Part shown: positions 61,397-64,000 of the stretch, piece by piece | Position numbering within the stretch: position 1 is the first letter of the stretch | Layout: every line of letters starts with the position of its first letter | DNA from: Roseimaritima ulvae | GTDB taxonomy: Bacteria; Planctomycetota; Planctomycetia; Pirellulales; Pirellulaceae | Direction of reading: 5' to 3' | NCBI RefSeq assembly: GCF_008065135.1 | Contig: NZ_CP042914.1 | Coordinates: 7,297,404 to 7,361,403 of the forward strand | DNA: 64,000 nt | Made by a program: the position numbers and the translations under genes | Notes under the pieces: generated by a model | The model's database searches: none | Told to the model about the DNA's origin: nothing | The model's input: the letters and a program-made list of their open reading frames with translations, nothing else

Positions 61397-63076
61397 ATGA
61401 ACGCTCCGATCAATCAGTACAGCCGCCGTGTCACCCAACCCAAAAGCCAAGGAGCGTCTCAGGCCATGCTGTATGGCACCGGGATGACCCCCGAGGACAT
61501 GGATAAGCCTCAGATTGGCATCGGCAGTGTGTGGTACGAAGGCAATACGTGCAACATGCACCTGCTGAAGCTGGGCGAAAAAGTCAAAGAGGGCGTCCAA
61601 CAAGCCGGCATGGTGGGCATGCGGTTTAACACCATCGGCGTCTCAGACGGGATTTCGATGGGCACCGAGGGCATGAGCTACAGCCTACAGAGCCGCGACC
61701 TGATCGCCGACAGCATCGAAACGATCATGGGCGGCCAGTGGTACGACGCCCTGATCGCCCTGCCCGGCTGTGACAAAAACATGCCTGGCTGCCTGATCGC
61801 CATGGGCCGGCTGAACCGGCCGTCGATCATGGTCTACGGCGGTACCATTCGGCCGGGACATTACAAAGATGAAAAACTGGACATCGTCAGCGCCTTCCAG
61901 TGCTACGGCCAATTCCTGGCCGGACAAATCAGCGACGAGGAACGCCAAGAGATCGTTCGCCACAGCTGTCCCGGCGCCGGCGCCTGCGGCGGCATGTATA
62001 CGGCCAACACCATGGCCACGGCCATCGAAGCCCTCGGCATGTCGCTGCCCTACTCGGCCAGCGCCCCGGCCGAAACGCCCGAGAAATTAGACGAATGTGT
62101 GAAGGCCGGCGAAGCGATCCGCGTGCTGTTGGAACGCGACATCAAACCGCGCGACATCATGACCCGCGCGGCGTTCGAAAACGCCATGGTCACCGTGATG
62201 GCCTTGGGTGGCAGCACCAACGCCGTGCTGCACTTGATCGCCATGGCCCGCAGTGTCGACGTGCCGCTGTCGATCGATGACTTCCAAGCCGTCAGCGACC
62301 GCGTGCCTTACTTGGCCGACCTGAAACCCAGCGGACGCTTCGTGCAAGAAGACCTGCACTCCATCGGCGGCACGCCGGCGGTGATGAAATACCTGTTGGA
62401 CGAAGGCCTGCTGACCGGCGACTGCATGACCGTGACGGGTAAAACCCTGGGTGAAAACGTGGCCGACCTGCCGGGTTTGAAAGAGGGCCAGAAGATCGTC
62501 CGTCCGGTCAGCAACCCGATCAAATCCAGCGGACACATCCGCATCCTCCGCGGCTCGCTGGCCCCCGGAGGCGCGGTGGCCAAGATCACCGGCAAAGAAG
62601 GCCTGCAATTCAGCGGACCGGCCAAGGTGTTCGACAGCGAAGAAGATATGCTCAAGGCGCTCGAAGACAAACAGATCAGCAAGGGCGACGTGGTCATCAT
62701 TCGCTACGAAGGTCCCAAAGGCGGTCCCGGCATGCCCGAAATGCTGACCCCCACCAGCGCCATCATGGGCGCCGGCCTGGGCGCCGACGTAGCCCTGCTG
62801 ACCGACGGACGCTTTTCCGGCGGTTCGCACGGATTCATCGTCGGCCATATCACGCCCGAAGCTCAGGAAGGCGGACCGCTGGCCTTGGTGCAAGACGGCG
62901 ACGTCGTCACCATCGACGCCGAGACAAACGCTCTGGATGTAGACGTCAGCGAACAGGAACTGCAACAACGCCGCGACGCCTGGGTGGCGCCGCCGCTGAA
63001 AGCCAACCGCGGCACGCTGTATAAGTACATCAAGAATGTCAAAAGCGCCAGCGAAGGCTGCGTGACGGACGAATAA
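61397..63076 (+). CDS. ilvD: Dihydroxy-acid dehydratase
   Basis: 559 residues from ATG at 61397; an upstream ATG at 61346 (GCGAGG before it) would add 17 residues. It dehydrates 2,3-dihydroxy-isovalerate and the methylvalerate analogue in valine, isoleucine, leucine and pantothenate synthesis. Iron-sulfur cluster ligands are visible: Cys in EGNTCNMHL, Cys in [11 protein letters not shown] and Cys in [16 protein letters not shown]. The signature [15 protein letters not shown] lies near the C-terminus. Its length matches bacterial IlvD. It is not next to other branched-chain genes here. Confidence 0.97.
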   Translation: MNAPINQYSRRVTQPKSQGASQAMLYGTGMTPEDMDKPQIGIGSVWYEGNTCNMHLLKLGEKVKEGVQQAGMVGMRFNTIGVSDGISMGTEGMSYSLQSRDLIADSIETIMGGQWYDALIALPGCDKNMPGCLIAMGRLNRPSIMVYGGTIRPGHYKDEKLDIVSAFQCYGQFLAGQISDEERQEIVRHSCPGAGACGGMYTANTMATAIEALGMSLPYSASAPAETPEKLDECVKAGEAIRVLLERDIKPRDIMTRAAFENAMVTVMALGGSTNAVLHLIAMARSVDVPLSIDDFQAVSDRVPYLADLKPSGRFVQEDLHSIGGTPAVMKYLLDEGLLTGDCMTVTGKTLGENVADLPGLKEGQKIVRPVSNPIKSSGHIRILRGSLAPGGAVAKITGKEGLQFSGPAKVFDSEEDMLKALEDKQISKGDVVIIRYEGPKGGPGMPEMLTPTSAIMGAGLGADVALLTDGRFSGGSHGFIVGHITPEAQEGGPLALVQDGDVVTIDAETNALDVDVSEQELQQRRDAWVAPPLKANRGTLYKYIKNVKSASEGCVTDE

Positions 63077-63144
63077 GTCGCCGCAGAGGAGCGGGCACTG
63101 TTAGCGGCGAGTAAAGCCTGGGGTGCCAACTCAGGCAATGGTCT

Positions 63145-63319
63145 TGGTGTTAGTCCCGAAGGGACGGCGGCGTGTAGCCATGGGCGCAAGCCCATGGTGA
63201 GGCGAAAACACCTCGCACCAAGCCCCCATAGGGCGACGGCAGTCCGCGATGGCCCCGCAGCGATGTCGTCCCGTTGGGACTTTGCGTCGCGGGTGTCAAC
63301 GGTTCCATGGGCTCGCGCC
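63145..63319. repeat. Family C palindromic element, left part, split by IS copy 2
   Basis: GTGTTAGTCCCGAAGGGACGG, GTGTAGCCATGGGCGCAAGC, a middle with GATGTCGTCCCGTTGGGAC, and CCATGGGCTCGCGCC at 63305-63319. It parallels 2226-2394, but the middle ~80 bases differ more than the ends. The insertion sequence interrupts it in the CCATGGGCTCGCGCCCATGG palindrome. Confidence 0.88.
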
Positions 63320-64000
63320 CTGCTGATTACCCAATTCTTTTTTTGAAATCGCAAAAAAACACCGCGATTTCGGCACGCTTTTTGCGCCTCGTGTTACCTA
63401 TTTTTACACGATAGGAGCGCGATTGATGACCATTGAACCAGCCACGATTGAGCACGAATTTGACACCATCGACTTCGGCCATAAAAGCCGTAACGATCGA
63501 TCGAAAGAACTTCTCCAGGCCCTCTTCGCCAATCCTCAAGCGAGCATTAATGCGGCTTGCGATAAATGGTGTGCTGCGAAAGGGGCTTACCGGTTCTTGG
63601 ATAACCCCAAGGCCGATAGCCAGGAAATTCTTGCTGCGCACCGTCGGGCGACGATCAAGCGGATCAAGTCCCAGAAGGTGGTTTGCGTGGCCCAAGACAC
63701 GACGGAGTTAGACTTCAACGGTCACGCCCCCGACGATGTGAAGTGCCTAAACATGGCAGACCGACGGGGATTGTATGACCATAGCTCTGTAGCCTTTACG
63801 CCCGAGAAGCTTTGTCTGGGCGTGCTGGATGTGGAGTTCTTTGATCGTAGTGAAGACAGCCTAGGAAAGGGCAGTCAACGGAAGAGTGATCCGATCGAAG
63901 AGAAGGAAAGTTTTCGATGGCTTCAAGGCTATCGCCGATGCTGTGAATTGGCCTCACAGTGCCCGGAGACTCAAGTTGTTTCTTTAGCGGATCGCGAAGG
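63320..64000 (+). mobile_element. IS4-family (IS50/Tn5 group) insertion sequence, copy 2, cut by window edge
   Basis: It starts with the same inverted repeat CTGCTGATTACCCAATT as the element at 56982, and I find no difference over the 681 visible bases. The flanking 10 bases at left are GGCTCGCGCC (63310-63319), the reverse complement of the duplication GGCGCGAGCC at copy 1. The same palindrome was thus entered in the opposite relative orientation. The right end lies beyond the window. Confidence 0.95.
63426..64000 (+). CDS. IS4-family transposase, Tn5-like, copy 2 (5' part)
   Basis: The first ~191 codons of the same transposase as at 57088, from ATG at 63426 with AGGAG upstream. It includes the first catalytic Asp (QDTTELDF) and reaches the second (LADREG) at the window edge. 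There is no stop or frameshift in the visible part. Confidence 0.95.
   Translation, partial: MTIEPATIEHEFDTIDFGHKSRNDRSKELLQALFANPQASINAACDKWCAAKGAYRFLDNPKADSQEILAAHRRATIKRIKSQKVVCVAQDTTELDFNGHAPDDVKCLNMADRRGLYDHSSVAFTPEKLCLGVLDVEFFDRSEDSLGKGSQRKSDPIEEKESFRWLQGYRRCCELASQCPETQVVSLADRE

Overview
The window looks like a chromosomal segment of a planctomycete, most likely a Pirellulaceae-type (Rhodopirellula/Roseimaritima-like) bacterium. I infer this from the gene mix: a DUF1571 exported protein, a PEP-CTERM protein, a one-piece cytochrome c maturation protein (CcsB-CcsA fusion), several ExbB/ExbD-type motors, a CD225/DUF2752 pair, an archaeal/eukaryote-type ProRS, high GC content and many intergenic palindromic repeats. 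I see no rRNA, tRNA, CRISPR array or prophage.

Layout. 1-2 kb: the start of an SBF-like transporter and an AsmA-like anchored protein. 2.5-10.2 kb (minus strand): the CcsBA fusion, two lipoproteins, an Asp-rich helix-turn-helix membrane protein and a small exported protein. 10.8-12.4 kb: a complete IS4-family element with a 12-bp target duplication. 12.5-13.2 kb: a PEP-CTERM protein with a dense cysteine cluster. 13.7-18.0 kb (plus): a MotA/TolQ-like channel protein followed by two ExbD-like coiled-coil proteins. This runs head-on into 18.2-25.9 kb (minus): a TPR protein, ExbB, ExbD and a membrane-anchored terpene-cyclase-fold protein. 26.3-28.5 kb: a sugar-nucleotide epimerase and a diguanylate cyclase. 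28.5-32.3 kb (minus): a pilin-like small exported protein, a secretin and an Ig-like/chaperone-like exported protein. 32.5-38 kb: DUF1571 protein, serine beta-lactamase-like hydrolase, RND/MMPL exporter and alpha/beta hydrolase. 38.6-42.6 kb (minus): an NhaC antiporter overlapping a large protein with a DUF3800-like (RNase H-fold) domain and a helical-repeat tail. 42.8-47.7 kb: CD225 and DUF2752 proteins, a histidine kinase with its HTH-receiver partner, and MnmG. 47.9-56.9 kb: a Gln/Ala/Pro-rich exported protein, HolA, a DUF4272 protein, ProRS, an exported Pro-rich protein and a ThrE-type exporter. 57-63 kb: an IS50-type IS4 element, DUF4404 protein, Ppx/GppA, HAD hydrolase and IlvD. A second, identical copy of that IS runs off the right edge.

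Most intergenic space consists of a few dispersed repeat families: a 24-bp GCATGGGCCCCCGGCCCG-type unit, a roughly 200-bp palindromic element, a TTCGCTCCGCGAA palindrome and long hairpins. There are also short tandem arrays with 7-8 bp units. The IS50-type element has entered the same palindrome twice, in opposite orientations, and some repeats supply the stop codons of neighbouring genes.

The best candidates for undescribed systems are the facing Exb/Mot-type loci (13.7-25.9 kb), the DUF3800-like fusion coupled to NhaC, and the pilin-like/secretin/Ig trio. All functions are read from sequence patterns only; no database search was run.
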